Positions 46,195 through 59,337 of a stretch of DNA of 64,000 bases are shown here, piece by piece. The position numbers were made by a program, and so were the translations under genes. The stretch is from Tetradesmus obliquus (taxonomy: Eukaryota > Chlorophyta > Chlorophyceae > Sphaeropleales > Scenedesmaceae). The DNA lies in assembly GCA_030272155.1 (NCBI GenBank), contig CP126194.1:2595501-2659500 (forward strand), in the 5' to 3' direction. The notes beneath the pieces are model-generated. The model searched no databases, was not told where the DNA came from, and was given only the letters and a program-made list of their open reading frames with translations. Position 1 is the first letter of the stretch; the number at the start of each line of letters is the position of its first letter.

Positions 46195-46512
46195 GTGTAC
46201 GGCAGTCAGAGCTGGCAAAGCATACCAGCGGACGAGGAGTGTAACCTGTCTGCAGTGTGGGGTGGAGGCAAGACTGCATTCTTGGCTGAAGACGCTGAGG
46301 CAATTGCACAGTCCTGTAATTATGAGGAGTACCGTCAAAAAATTTATTTTACTGGCATCCTCCGCTGGATGTCCCACACGCCAATGAGAAACCGAAGCGG
46401 GCAGAGAATTTCAAATATGACCGCACACTGCTCGCCCAAGCGCAGTAACTGTGTTCAATACAATCAAGACAAACAAAAGAAAGAGCCTGGGCAGGACGCG
46501 GGCTTAGTTTGA
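46195..46512 (+). other. unassigned open frame, coding-like, between XPG and cyclin B
   Basis: About 105 codons (for example IPADEECNLSAVWGGGKTAF, EEYRQKIYFTGILRWM) with amino-acid composition unlike the local shadow frames and lower GC. It reads open upstream to about 46178. I recognise no family. It could be a gene relic, a small gene, or chance. Confidence 0.25.
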
Positions 46513-46526
46513 AAAATAACAGAGAC

Positions 46527-46537
46527 TAGCCGTTGGC
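46527..46537 (-). promoter_or_regulatory. MSA-like G2/M element upstream of cyclin B
   Basis: The minus strand reads GCCAACGGCTA. It fits the plant mitosis-specific activator consensus YCYAACGGYYA except for the first base. It lies about 200 bases before the cyclin B ATG. In plants three-repeat MYB factors bind such sites to drive B-type cyclins at G2/M. One site only, so suggestive. Confidence 0.45.
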
Positions 46538-46737
46538 TGGCAGTACTTAACTCGTGGAGTATTTTCAGTCTCAGCACTCAATACAGCTGCACTTTCACCC
46601 CCGGTTATCTTCAGACTTTTCTCTCTGCTTTTGCTATTGCCTGGCGAGCTCAAGTCCACGCGAAACTTCAAAAGCATCCTGCGACAGCTACCTGCTGTTC
46701 TTGCCACCTCCGCACTACTGCTCTTACGCCGAATACA

Positions 46738-49254
46738 ATGGCCACTATGCGTCAAGCTGCTCGCATCACTGAAGAGAATGCTCCCAAGGGCAAGCCCGTG
46801 AAGCCAGACGCAGGGGCCCCAGCTGACAACACAAAGAGGAGGTGCTGGTCCTGCTCTCCGGCTTTGCGGGGCACATCAGCAGCTGCTAACTCGTGGTTGC
46901 CGACGCAGGGCTTTTGGGGACATCGGCAACATCCAGGGCGTGACCACTCGCGCTCAGGCAGCCAAAGACAAGGTGTGCAGTCAACTCAACAGCAAGCCAG
47001 GTGCCTCGACCTCTGACTACAGCAAACAAAAGGATTAGTACTGATACCTACATCGCCAGTGCAACGAGCTGCTGCGACCCCGCTTTCGAGACATAGGCCT
47101 CGCATTGCTGCTTCTGCTGCTCACTGCAGGTCGGCACCAAGCCCCAGACCTCGCTCAGGCCACGCGACCCCAATGCAACAGCAGCAGCCCTGCGCTCCAA
47201 GGTGGCACAGCCATCAAGGCCAGCAGGTGTCAGCCTCAGCTCGCTGCTGCAGACGCGCGCAGAGTCTGTGCCGGCAGCTAAGGCTCCCGTAGTGTGCCCG
47301 GAGTCTCCACTGCCCGACATTGACAAGAACGACAAGCACAACCCTCTGGCAGCCTCTGAGTACGCAAACAGCATCTACAACTACTACAGGCGCGTGGAGC
47401 CCAAGTTCAAGGTGGCACACGACTACATGCAGACACAGGTACGCACAGCAAGCAGCAGTGTGTAGCACGGTTACACGTACTGCTGCTGTACTGCTTTGCT
47501 ATCTTTGGGCCCTTGACAGCAATTTGCCCCTCAGCTGCTGTAAGCTTGCAGTCAAACAGCATATACAGCAGCAATGCCTGACCATGGCTACTGCTGTTGT
47601 CATTCTCTGCAGTGCGAGATCAACGAGAAGATGCGCGGCATCCTTGTCGACTGGCTGGTGGAGGTGCACCTGAAGTTCAAGGTGAGTACCACGGCCATTG
47701 ACCCATCACCAGCCAGCTGCCAGTAACCGCAGCATCCATAGCAGTGGCACAACCTGAAGTGCAGTGAATAGCAGCAGCTGGTGTGCAACATCACAACCAC
47801 TCCAGGCATGAGCTTGCGGGATGCACAGTCACAATAGGCACAGCCCCAGCCCATGTACGCCCTCACACTAATGCTGGCAGCCTTGCAATGCATCTTTGTG
47901 CTTTGTGCCTCACCTGCTGCTGTTCTTTCTGTGCGTGCTGCAGCTGATGCCAGAGACCCTGTACCTGACCTGCAACATCATCGACCGCTACCTCTCCATC
48001 CGCAACGTCACACGCAAGCGCCTGCAGCTGGTGAGTGCACTGCTACAGCAACCACATCAGCTGTGCAGATTGCATCGCATGGGCAATGCCGACCTTCCTC
48101 GTGCAATACGTGCCCTGACTGTGTGTTCTTGTGTGCTCACAGGTGGGCGTGACTGCCATGCTCATTGCCTCCAAGTACGAGGAGATCTGGGCGCCAGAGG
48201 TAAACGACTTTGTGTACATCTCAGACAAGGCCTACACTCGGTGAGTGCCAATTGGAGGATTGAGATGGTCAATGCTAAGACTGAAGCACAACACCCTGCT
48301 GCACAGCACGGTATGCGCACCTGCACGCAAACCCCTTGCAGACAAACCGCTGCTGCTAAGCTGCCTACACTATGATGCTGCAGCATTAACCAACCTGTGT
48401 TATTGCCCCTTGCTCCACCCACTGTATTTGCTCTGGTTTGGTGCTGTGTGCAGCGAGGACATCCTGGCAATGGAGAAGCAGATGCTGGCCTCCCTGCAGT
48501 ACGACCTCACGGTGCCCACCTGCTTCCTGTTCACGGCGCGTTTCCGCAAGGCAGCAGGCGTGGCCGACGACCTCAAGGTGTGCTGCATTACAAGTGCTAA
48601 CGAGTGGTTGGTGTGTCTGCTGATTTAGGAGAGCTGGCACCCAACTGATGCTGTAGCTGTTTGGTCAGACAATAATGCTAGCCTACTGGTATCATCTTGC
48701 TTTTGAGTAATGGTGCATTCACATTTCTGCCGCCTTGCTGCTGCTTGTCTGCCTGCAGGTCAACCAGATGTGCGAGTACCTGTCAGAGCTGTGCCTGGTG
48801 GACGTGACCACCAACAAGCACTCGCTGAGCCTGCTGTCAGCTGCGGTGCTGCACGTCGCCCTGACTGCACTGGGCCGCGCTGACACCTACCCGCGCACAC
48901 TGGCACGCCATGCACGCTACAAGCTGGAGGAGGTGCTGCCAGCAGCCAGGTATGATAGCATTGACTCTCGTATGGAAAACTGCTTTCACTGCAACCTGCC
49001 TTGTGCTGCCGTCCTGACAGCCGCACTCAACATGTCCAGTCAGACAGAACATATTTCTTTGCCACTCTGCTGCTGACGTATGCTTCCTATGTGCTGTGTT
49101 AATCCTCTGCTTGGAACACAGGCACATCGTGTCCCTGATGCGCAAGGCCCCAGAGAGCTCACTGCGCGCTGTGTACAAGAAGCACTGCAGCAGCAAGTTT
49201 GGGGAGGTGGCCAAGGTGGAGGTGCCAGTGCTGCCCGAGGCCACAGAGCTGTGA
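46738..49254 (+). CDS. CYCB1: B-type mitotic cyclin, 9 exons
   Basis: Exons: 46738-46841, 46909-46972, 47130-47438, 47613-47681, 47944-48030, 48143-48240, 48454-48577, 48759-48949, 49122-49254; total 1179 nt, 392 residues. The N-terminal destruction-box region is RRAFGDIGN, split by intron 1. The cyclin-N fold starts [20 protein letters not shown] (MRAIL-type CDK-binding helix), then [33 protein letters not shown] and [20 protein letters not shown]. Cyclin-C follows ([20 protein letters not shown]). The order and the [12 protein letters not shown] signature mark a B1-type cyclin, which activates CDK1-class kinase for mitosis. The start ATG is the first in frame, about 200 bases after an MSA-like element. 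Confidence 0.95.
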
Positions 49255-50809
49255 GCCCTTCCCTCACCTAAGCTCAGCCGCTTTACGTCCTCTTAGCCCT
49301 GGCCCTGGTGGATGGCCGGCTAATGCCGAGTTTGTGGCGACCTGTGTATCAGCTGTTGGCTGCATGCCGGCAAGTCTTGATGGAACGACAGCACCCTTTT
49401 GTCAACAGCTCAAGCATGGGCAGGAGGAATCCAGAGTGTGTTAGCACAGCATGTTGGGCTGGCGCACATGTATGCTGCTCAGCACGAGTGCGTTGGCCGG
49501 TCAGAGGTGTTTCTGTTCTCTGTACATATTCAATTTCATTCTGTTCTGTATCGCAGCGGCACACTGGTGCAGCACAGCTCTTGTCTGTTGCGCAGCTTGA
49601 GAGGTTGCAGCACTGGTTGTCTTGAACTGTCGTGAGTGCTTCCTCTTGTGTCATGTCAGCATCTTCAGCAACTTCAGTCGCTGCCTCTATGGCCTGAATT
49701 GCTGCTGGTCTTGGCACAGTGTTTGACTAGGAATTTGATTTATCACTGCTTCTCTAGTTAGGATGGATCAAGCTCTGTGGTGTTCTAGTTGCTTGGCAGG
49801 TTGCTGTTGCTGCAATCAGCAACACCAGGCTGGCGCTGAAACATGTGCTGCAGTGTTGCAAGGTTGATGGGACAGGGTCTGCTGAGCCAGTCAGTGCAAT
49901 ATTGGGTAGATAGAGCTGGGTCGCAGAATGTGGCTGTGAGCATGATGCTTTGTAGCTGCAGTCGCCAAGCGCACACTCTGCTTGACAGTGTGTATCAGCA
50001 GTGAGGGTGGCAGCAGCTCGATTGCTAGTATGGTGCAGTTTTTGCTTTACCCATTTGGGCTGTTACGGCTTTGTCACATAGGGATGGTAAACCCTCAGGC
50101 TGTGTTTCAAGTAGCTGTACCTTTCCATGTCGCTTTGACATGATAGTATAGGTATTCGCACTTGAATGGATTAACAGTGTAGGCATGGATGTGTGAATGC
50201 ACCGTCCTTTTGGCCCGCGGTTTAAAAGTGTCAACAGTGGATGGTGAAGCACAGCACTTGGTAACACAGCCTGAGGTTATGATGGCAGTACGGAGTTCAG
50301 AAGCCTGGATAGAGAAGCCCAAGCAAACGTCGTTGCAAGCTACTTTTCATCAACAGATGTCTTGCTTTCGCAGTGATTGAATGCAAACAACGGCCATGAG
50401 TGGCCAGACACACGACAGTCCTTGTCTCTGCTGAGGGATCTACCAGCTGCCCCGGCACGCCTGGGGTGTGGGTGCAAACCTGCAGGAAAACAATAAGTTC
50501 ATTCAAAGACTGTGTAAAAAATGTACATAGCAAAACGGCCGCTCGCCATGCAACGGCGTGCTGCAGACATCAGGTGCCGTGCACAGAAGACGGAAGACAG
50601 ATCCTTGGGCAAGGGCGTGACCTAGCAGCTGCAGTAATTACTTTATCAATTTTAGACGCGCTAAAATTTAGCGCTAGCATTGTTGAGCAGCAGTCCAAAT
50701 CCAGGCGATATCCCAGGTCAAGGGTTTGGGGTTCTCATCCTGGAGATCAAGTTCTTAATTACAATCCCGTGACCACTGCTGCGGTCAGTCACCCCATACG
50801 CTCATCAAA
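49255..50809. other. intergenic, cyclin B to LHC, no supported gene
   Basis: About 1.55 kb without a convincing exon. It must contain the cyclin 3' UTR and the LHC promoter with light-responsive elements, but I could not pick out any specific site with confidence. Confidence 0.45.
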
Positions 50810-53351
50810 ATGGCAGCTCTGCAGGCACAGAAGGCATTCTCTGCTGCGGCAGGCAGGAGCAGCGTGAGGGCTGCCCCCTCCCGTGGTGCCCTCGTGTGCC
50901 GCGCAGCAGCTGATCGCAAGCTCTGGGCACCCTCAGTCGAAGCCCCAACTTACCTGAATGGCGAGCTGGCTGGTGACTACGGTGAGCACCGTCCGCGCGT
51001 GCCGCTTGGAGTCACCCGCGTTTTCAGCAGCTGTTGGCAGCCTCGCCTAGATCGGATTTCTTACTGGACAAATTCAATTGTGCAGGCTTCGACCCCCTGG
51101 GTCTGGGCGCTGACCCAGTGGCACTCAAGTGGTGAGTGCATCTTGACTTGACCTGGAGCAGCACAGCAGGCAGCAGGGCAGCATGAATCATCAGCAGCTG
51201 GCATGCGTGACAACCCACCCGCAGCTCATGCATAACTACACGTTTACACCAACAATCAAGCAGTAGCACAGCTGTCGCCTCATTCCTACACGCCAGGCAG
51301 CTGAAGCCAAACCGACTGGCGCTGCCCCTGCAGGTACCGCCAGAGCGAGCTGGTGCACGCTCGCTGGGCCATGCTGGGTGTTGCCGGCGTGCTGGGCCAG
51401 GAGATCCTGCGCCCTGACGTGTTCTGGTACGAGGCCGGCGAGCCCCAGAACCTGCCAGGCCCCTTCCAGAACGTGAACATGGGCGGCCTGCTGGCCTGGG
51501 AGTTCCTGCTCATGCACTGGGTGGAGGTGCGCAGGTGGCAGGACTACAAGAACTTCGGCTCCGTCAACGAGGTGAGCAGGAAGAAGCGCGCAGGGGCGCA
51601 ACTGGAGATACATATAGGTGTCTGTTCAATGAGAGCGAGAAGGAGCAGTGGGCAGCAGCAAACTGAGAGCATATGGAACAGGTGTGTTAGTTAGGCGTGT
51701 ACAGCTGAGCAACAGTGCTGACAATGTGCAGGGACATGCACAGCTGTTGCAGATACATTCCAGCGGGCTTGATATTAATGTTTGATAGCAAGCGGTCGAG
51801 GCCCTCGGCAGAGGTGACTTGGGGGCTGCATGTGCGTGTGCGGCTGGTCCTGCAGTGCACATGAAAGCAGCAGATGCAGCAGCAGCCGCTGCAGTGGCAG
51901 GTAGTGCAGGTGACGCCGACTTTTAGCACCGGTAGTTGAGGACAGAGATGCATATATTACTATCTAGTTGCATGGGCCGACGGCTGGTTTTCAGTCGGTG
52001 CAAGGATACTATGCAAGGATACCAGGAGCAGCAGCGGCAGCAGTACTGCAGTGATACTAATGGCCCCACAGTCACAGCACACTGCAGCTATCCAGCAGCC
52101 AAGTGCTGGCACCAGCATCGCAGCAGCAGTGCGTGATGCTAGCCAGATCGGGTGGCATCATGTCGAGATCTTGCCACGATCTGCAGCTACAACTGCAGCC
52201 AGCTCACAGCAAGATTGTTGCAGGAGTAGATCCATGGCTCCTGCACATCAGCCACGCAGGGATCTGCAGCACAGCCCTCGTGGCCGTCACTTTCAAGACT
52301 TGTAAGGCTCACCCCTGACACCTGTCGCACACCGTCACTTAAGCTGCCTCGGCACTGCTTACTGCTTGTCACCTGTGCCGTCAAATGAACCCCACCCCCA
52401 GGACCCCATCTTCAAGGGCAACAAGGTGCCCAACCCCGAGATGGGCTACCCAGGCGGCATCTTTGACCCTCTGGGCTTCAGCAAGGGCAACCTCAAGGAG
52501 CTGCAGACCAAGGAGATCAAGAACGGCCGCATCGCCATGATTGCGTTCATGTCCTTCGTGGTGCAGGTGCGGTCAATAGGTTCTGGCTGGCTGGCTGGTG
52601 ATGGTGGGGAGATGGCAGTGGTTGTGCGGAGCAGAATGCCTGTGGTGCTGCAGCGGTTTGGTTCCTATGAAGCACAGCTGCCTTGCAGCCTGGCGGGCTG
52701 CCAACAATTCTGCATCTCGCGGTGCACATGTCACAATTGTCGAGGTTTTGCCTGAGCCGACCAGAGCACTTCCTGAGCAGTTACTGCAGCTGCATGTTCA
52801 AACTGGTTGCTGACGCTATGTTGTGCACACTGCTGCGCTGCAGGCCCAGGCCACCGGCAAGGGCCCCCTGGCCAACCTGGCTGACCACCTGAGCAACCCA
52901 GGCGCCAACAACTGGGTGTCCAACATCAACCACTGCGTGACCCCAAGCTCAGTGGATGTGCAGGTGAGAGGGGGCGCGCGCAGCGGCATGGGTGGAGTAG
53001 GGTCGGGGGCGCAGTTAGCATAGCCGTATGGGCCGCATTGGGCATAGCCACAGCATTACCGGCATGTTGCGCGCAACAGTGTTGGCAAGCAGTGACAGTT
53101 GAGGTGCAGCAGGCTGCACGATGGCGGTTCAGCGTGCAGCTGCAAAAATCGTCTTACGACGATGCCACCGTGCGCCTGTTGTGCCGATAAGGTCAACAGT
53201 TACAACTGCATTGTGCCCGTTGGCAGATCAACTCCTGCATGACTTACGACTGTGGCAACTGAACGATCACTAACGGTGTGTTCTGTTGTGTGTGTTGCTG
53301 CAGGGTCTGACCATCCCACTGACCTGCCTGTGGCCCGCACCCAACCACTAA
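50810..53351 (+). CDS. LHCA: light-harvesting chlorophyll a/b-binding protein, LHCI type, 6 exons
   Basis: Exons: 50810-50981, 51086-51131, 51334-51571, 52402-52566, 52844-52963, 53304-53351; total 789 nt, 262 residues. The first 35 or so residues (MAALQAQKAFSAAAGRSSVR, then VCRAAADRK) form a chloroplast transit peptide. The three LHC helices are visible: helix 1 with ELVHARWAMLGVAGVLGQE (Glu and Arg chlorophyll/salt-bridge pair), helix 2 MGGLLAWEFLLMHWVEVRRW, and helix 3 KEIKNGRIAMIAFMSFVVQ. YPGGIFDPLGF before helix 3 and GDYGFDPLGLGADP at the N-terminus are standard. The pattern is that of photosystem I antenna (Lhca) proteins, resembling the Lhca2/Lhca4 group; I cannot settle the isoform. 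The tail, ending LTIPLTCLWPAPNH with two Cys, is longer than in land-plant Lhca proteins. Confidence 0.93.
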
Positions 53352-56300
53352 GCAGCCGGCTGCTGTCAGCGATGCAGCGTGTGCTTAGTGTGCTGCCCGG
53401 CAGACAGCTGTGCCCCGTGCCAGCAGCTGCAGGATAGCTAGGGCTTGCAGCTTTCTGCGCTGGCCTAGCCTCTGCTTGGGATGTATCACTGCAGTGTGAG
53501 TGTGGAGTTGCGTGTACAGTTAAGCCAGGGTGTTGTGCGTGGTCGAGTTCTGGGTGGGGCGCTGGGCAGGGGAGGCAGGGAGAGAGTGACGAGGTGACAG
53601 CGTGTTTATGTGTGATTGTCATGATGTTTACGTAGTGAGAGGGTGCTGCTCCAGCGGTAACTCACATGCGCCGCTGGTCTGACAAAGGCATCACGGTTGC
53701 TGTCTCTGCCAAGTGACTTTGAACAAATATAGCTCGAGGGCTCCTATTGCAGTCTGAGTTTCAGGTTTCAGATTGTGCATGTTGAGCCCGTAAAGCCCGC
53801 AAAGCAATTGACAACTGTACCAGACAGAAAGAGAACCTTTGGTGTGATGTACTCAAGAGTCAGTTATACTGGAGGCATATGCATGCAGAAGCTGCAGGGC
53901 CTTTCAAATGCAATGAGCGACGTTTTGCACGTGGGGAACCCCTCAGAACTAGTTACCTGCCACATTGTAGGTGGACTACAGCAGTGCACCCACTGGGCAT
54001 CGGATGCAATGTCACAGCCATAAGTGGATTGCAGCACTTGATCGCAACGCTATCTTAAGGCAGAAAACTGGCCAAGGCTGGCAGACCAATTGGACTTGAT
54101 GGTACCAAGTTTCACAAACATAAAGCAAACATCACACAGAGGCTCTGTACGTGCGCAGAATCGATGTCTGCAGCACCACAACATGAACACCTCCAACAAA
54201 TGCGCCAGAGACTGTGCAGCAAACAAATTGCCCGTGAGGTCCACCATCGCCTCCACACAGTAGCTGTCATGCTGCTGCTGCTGGCAGCTCAGATACACTG
54301 AATCACTGGCACCGACAACACCGCACTGCGCCCCTTTCTATGCTATGAGTGCAGGGTCTGGCTTTTAAGCACCATACACCACCTCACAGCAGACACCTAC
54401 AAATGCTGGCAACTGGATACACCCAAGCACACCCACCGCAGCTACACCGCCTGATGCAAAGCGGGCTCACAACAGACAGAAGACCTGTTTCTTCCAGCCA
54501 ACTGGGCCCCCTAACCTACCACATGTCAGCAGCACTGCCAGCCTCCCCAAAGCCGTGCTGCCTGCGCCCCCTGCAAGGCACACCAGGCCAGCCGGGCTCC
54601 TCTCGCGTCCTACTCTGATACAGGTCAAGCATAGCAGAGAATGCTCTGGATCCTGTGGTGACCTTGTGGTGCAATACAATCATAAAGGCACCTGCTGCTG
54701 CCCGCACTGCACAGGATTCAATCCGTGAATGAAGGAGCAACCGGCAGCAGCAGCCTAGCGTGACTAACAAAGCTGCCACACATGCAAAAGAGTGGCCCAA
54801 ATGCCGGCATGCTGCTGCAGCAAGCAGTGATGCCAGCAGAAGCACCCGTGAAACAGGAGGCATGGGTAGTATTTGACAACCAGATTGAAAGTATGTGCAA
54901 CACAGCAGCGGCACATACTACTGGTGCTGTGGCTGGCAGGGCCCCACACCGCACAAATGTGATGCAGGCCGCACTGCAGCTCCTCCGCCCCACCATCATG
55001 TCACCAGGCTGAACCGGAGCCTGACTGAGTTGCATGCATGCCAGAACAGCCAAAATGGAGAGACGCACACGCACAATCAGTACAGCAGCCCTTATTGACA
55101 GGGTACACGCGCACGAGGCAATGTATATGTGACAGACCTGACAAACCTAACGAGAGCCTGCAGGCGAGCTGCAGTGCGTTGCAAGCCTGAATAACAACAG
55201 AACACACCAGCCTCATAGCCAAGCACTGCACACCTTACGCAACTGTGTGAACATGACAATAACACGTATTGCTGACATTTAGCCTACAGAACACGGCCGC
55301 ACCTGTCTGTAACAACAAGGTAAAGACTTGTAGGGCCACAGGCAAACCACTGTGCTCCACTTCACCAGGGAACCACAACACCCTCAGCACACTGCTGCCG
55401 GCTGCATGCCTCGTGCTCTTTTGGCTGCGCACCACCATCACCGCACACATACACACGTCCTAGGCGGCACACACACCCAGCCAAGATCATCCACAACTTC
55501 CTGGACCCCCAAATACTAGGATGCACAGTAAACAGCATGCACTGCCACCACAACACCCGCCATCACACCCAAAGTACTAATACCCCTTTCGCGCATCCTA
55601 CTTGCGCCACACTGCCACAGTCTTCCGCAAGCCTTCCCATGCACATGCATACCAGGACGAGCGTGCAGCATATGCTGTGTGCAACAGGACACACGCCTGC
55701 GGTTGCAATGCACGTACTGCACGCGGTGAGTGCTGGCATTGCGGCAGCACCAACCCAAGTACTACTGCACCAAGCATGCATTGTTGGTGGTGATGACTAG
55801 TACTGCAACTGACAAGGATCACGAGCCATGCACTTTATTCAGTGCCAGGCCCCTGTGACGCATGCATTGACAACTAGACATCTTGCGCAAGCAGCCAGCA
55901 AGATGCCGACAGGCAACAGAAACACCCTGAACCCCATTTAAGCAGAGCGCAAAGCGGACTGCTCAGCACATGCGCGGCGCAGAAAGAACATGCTGACTGG
56001 TGCACGCGGCACCATAACACGGCACTGCAAAAAATACCCAAACAACAGGTGCAATGCTGTTCCCTGCAAACCAGTAGTAACAGTGTCAGTGCAGAACATT
56101 CCTCGGAGAGCCCTGCCACTAGCCAGCGCTTCAGGGATCACCATGCGCTGATGCTGCGCTGATGGACCGACATGTGTGAGGACCATGGCTGCACTGCTCC
56201 GTAATGAGAGGCATGATGGCATTGCCAGTCAGCAATGCAAAGAAAAACCCGCTTCCAACGTGTCACACAGTGTTTATGCGCTGCTGCTCCTGCGTGGCAA

Positions 56301-57482
56301 ATGCACACTGCGACAGCCGCAATGCACAAGCGCCGCAGCAACCAAGCCATGCGTGCAGGCCGGGTGCATTTGCCCCGTGCGCTGCATGCCCAGCTCTCCC
56401 GCGATCCCTTCCCCGCCCCCGCAAACATGCAGCAGGCCACAGTACGAGTCAAAGCACGCTGCAGCACCCAGACACCAGCAGTGGAGTGGTGCTGCCCTCT
56501 GCAGGGCAGCCCGGTATGACATGCCACAGCTGTTTCTAGCCATGGTCCATGAAATGAAACAAGCGGAACCTCAGTGATTGTGACAGTAAGTGGAACGGAT
56601 ATGAGTGTACAACATGAGCAGCGAGCTTGCTGCAGCAGTGTGATGTGACATCAGCAGTGGCCCGAGGCCCCAGCCTGCTGCAATGGGTGAAGAAACATGC
56701 ACAGTACTCGCACTGACAGCAAGCCCATTTATGCTTGCTTGTTTGCACTGCAAGCGCCGCCAGCGGCATATGCCACCAGAAGCGTCAGGCCTGCAATGCA
56801 TGCTGCTGCTGCATTGCGGCTCAGGTGTGCTTTGCCATGGAATGCAGCTGCCTTCTGGACATGACGATGCGCCAGAAACAAGTATTATGAGAGGAAAACG
56901 CAAGACCCTGCAACTCCTGCAACTGACACGTTTGGTGCCGCGCTTGCCAGCAACACAGCACTTGTAACCCTGCATGCTGAGCTTGCTGTTGCGATGCAGT
57001 GCGTGAGGGATACTGATGTGTGCTGCTGCACAGGGCACGCCTTTGCAAGCTATGCGTCGCCCAAAACCCACAAACACAGAGAGAACAACAGACACACAAC
57101 GCATGCTGTGCTCGTGACACACACAACCCCCAGCTGCCCACGACAACAAAAAATTTTTTGGCTCAACTGCAACTCACAACCCACCTACAGCCCAACCTGC
57201 TGCAGTTACACGACACGCTCGCGCATTAGACAATGGGTCACTGACAACAAACAGCAATCGTACTCCCACATCAGACGTGCAATCCTGATTATTCCGCTAT
57301 TAGCAGCACCTGTGCGTCCAAAGCAGGCAACAGCTGCGCCGGCTGCTGAGCAGTGACTGCTGTGCAGCGCCACTTCCTGCGATGCACCCAACTCCCAGCT
57401 GTGTGGAGGGGATGCAATGACAACAGCAATGCCGCCATCAGGCGCTGCAGGTCAGCCTCTCGCTGCAGCTTGCACACGAGCT
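53352..57482. other. 4.1-kb region without a supported gene
   Basis: No open frame here shows family similarity, consistent splice borders or the local coding bias. The longest frame (minus strand, 57149-56571, 192 codons) has Cys/His/Ser-rich composition typical of a chance frame. The plus strand from 54300 to 57200 is rich in CA and poor in CTG. Long UTR, a noncoding RNA or decayed DNA are possible. Confidence 0.5.
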
Positions 57483-58560
57483 TCACGCTTTACTACGTGC
57501 GGCTTCTGCTTTTGCCTTGATCTTGGCGTTGAGCTGCTGCAGTGAGAGCCTGCCAGTGCCATAGTTCTGCAGGCAGCCAGAAGACGCAGCAACGGCAGCA
57601 GGGCAGCACAGCTGAGACACATGTGCCGGCCATCCCAGCATCCGCAAAGCGGACCGCACATAAGTTGCTGTGGAGATGCAACATGCACAGAACCTGCTGT
57701 TGGTTGGTTTGCTTGCTCATTGAGCCATGCGCACTGAAACCTGTGCAAACAGCAAACGGCACACAGAAGGAAGCAATGTGCACTGTGACTTGCGATTGCT
57801 AGCTGAACCAGCCGACGTTGCTGCTAATGATGGCTGTGCTCCATTGCCACCTGACACATTCGATAAGTAGCTTACCTTCACCGCATCAAATGGCTGCAGC
57901 ACGCCAGTCATTGATGCCTCAAACTCTAGCCTGCTACGCTTGAATGCTGCCTTCTGGCTGCTGCACTTGCTGCCAGTTGCCCTGGAGGGCAACAGCCCTG
58001 CATATTCATGACAAACACACCCTTGTCAGCGAAGCCTGCTATCACTGGTGCACTGATGACAGGCCGTACGGAAGCAAACACAACAACAAGCTGATGTAGG
58101 AGAGTTGCTAGCTGGAAGCTTTGCCGGGAACAAAAGCTTGAGAACTGAAAGTATCAGACTATCAATCAGGATGCCTGAACACACCTGCGTAGTCCTCATC
58201 GCCCGATTCAATACTCTCCGACTCTGTCAAGCCAGCGCTTATGCTCTGCTGCTGAGGCACCAGCAACATCGATGGCATGCCTGAAGCAGCCTGTGTCTTC
58301 ATTGGGCATGTCAGAAGACCGCTGACACCTGCAGACGAAACGCCTAAGTGAGCAAGGCTACAAAGCATGTGGTGCTGGCCACAAGCTAGCTGGCAGAAGC
58401 CCCACGTACCTGCATAGCTCCTGACACTGGGTAGATCGATCCCATCGTGACTTATTTCAAAGAAGGTGGGCATCAGAAGCTTCTCCAGCGAGAGTGCTTC
58501 AATGGACAGTGCCTCCTGCTTCGCCCAATCCTCATACAGGCTCTCAATGCACCCCTCCAT
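57483..58560 (-). CDS. small protein of unknown function, 4 exons
   Basis: Exons: 58560-58410, 58328-58185, 57997-57876, 57566-57483; total 501 nt, 166 residues, phases consistent at every junction. It starts MEGCIESLYEDWAKQEALSI, followed by LEKLLMPTFFEISHDGIDLP. The middle is acidic and Ser-rich (ESESIESGDEDYAG). The C-terminal half is basic, with FKRSRLEFEASMTGVLQPFD and a short helical tail LSLQQLNAKIKAKAEAARSK. There is no signal peptide or membrane segment. I do not recognise the family; the mix of acidic and basic helices suggests a small nuclear or scaffold protein, which is inference only. Confidence 0.65.
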
Positions 58561-59337
58561 TGAACGTTTAGCAGATCGGGCACTTGGCGATCAGACGTCG
58601 AGAGGCGTGTTTGCGTATGCGATCCTGCTGCCACACGTATGCGTAAGTGCGCGGGAACTGTTTTACTGCTGTGATCCAGAGCCAAACGATGGTAGGCGGG
58701 TCGAAATGGTGATGTATAGTTCAGCACGCACGCATTCAAACCGGGCTACACTAACACAATGCACAGCAGCTGTGACTCAAAGTAGTCAACGTGCGTGAAC
58801 AGCGCAGCTACCGCAGTTGTATCACCCAAAAAACATACTCTGTGATGATTAAATGTAAAAGCAACTTCGATGCCTAATTGGCGCCCAGCTAGGCTTCATC
58901 ATCCGGTTGACCGATTCACTCACGATCCGCAAAAGGTACTCGCTGCATTACGTCAATGAAGCAAAGCGCAAACAGTTTCATCGTCAAATGAAGCCTGCAA
59001 TTGGCAGAGAACTAGGCTTGCTACAGGTATGCTGCTGCAACTTCACTGCTGCTTGCTGTGCTGCCACACCGTCCGCAGGGACGACTCCAGCAATGCCACC
59101 TTCTCGCTTGTCTGCAGCAATCAAACGTGAAGCTGACGTCAGTGCAAAGCAATTGAAAAAGCACTTATCACCGCAGCTTGACAGTGTTCAGCCACAAATA
59201 TTTTCCACATGAGTGCTGCCAATGCAATCATGATCATCAGTGGCTGGCTGGTATGGTATGCAGCCACACAATCGCATCGTGACGGCTGAGGCACCAACCT
59301 GCTGTGAGGGTTGAACACAGCACACGCAATGCAACAT
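58561..59337. other. intergenic, with a possible small plus-strand open frame
   Basis: A frame at 58907-59212 reads SLHYVNEAKRKQFHRQMKPA, then SAAIKREADVSAKQLKKHLS. It looks partly coding, but I see no clear ATG and no family. It would be divergent from the 57.5-58.6 kb gene. The rest holds nothing I can name, apart from presumed promoter and the 3' flank of the TORTIFOLIA1-like gene. Confidence 0.3.

Noticed and set aside
56571..57149. 192-codon minus-strand frame in the gene-poor region
   Set aside because: Cys/His/Ser-rich, no motif, no splice-consistent partners; treated as chance.
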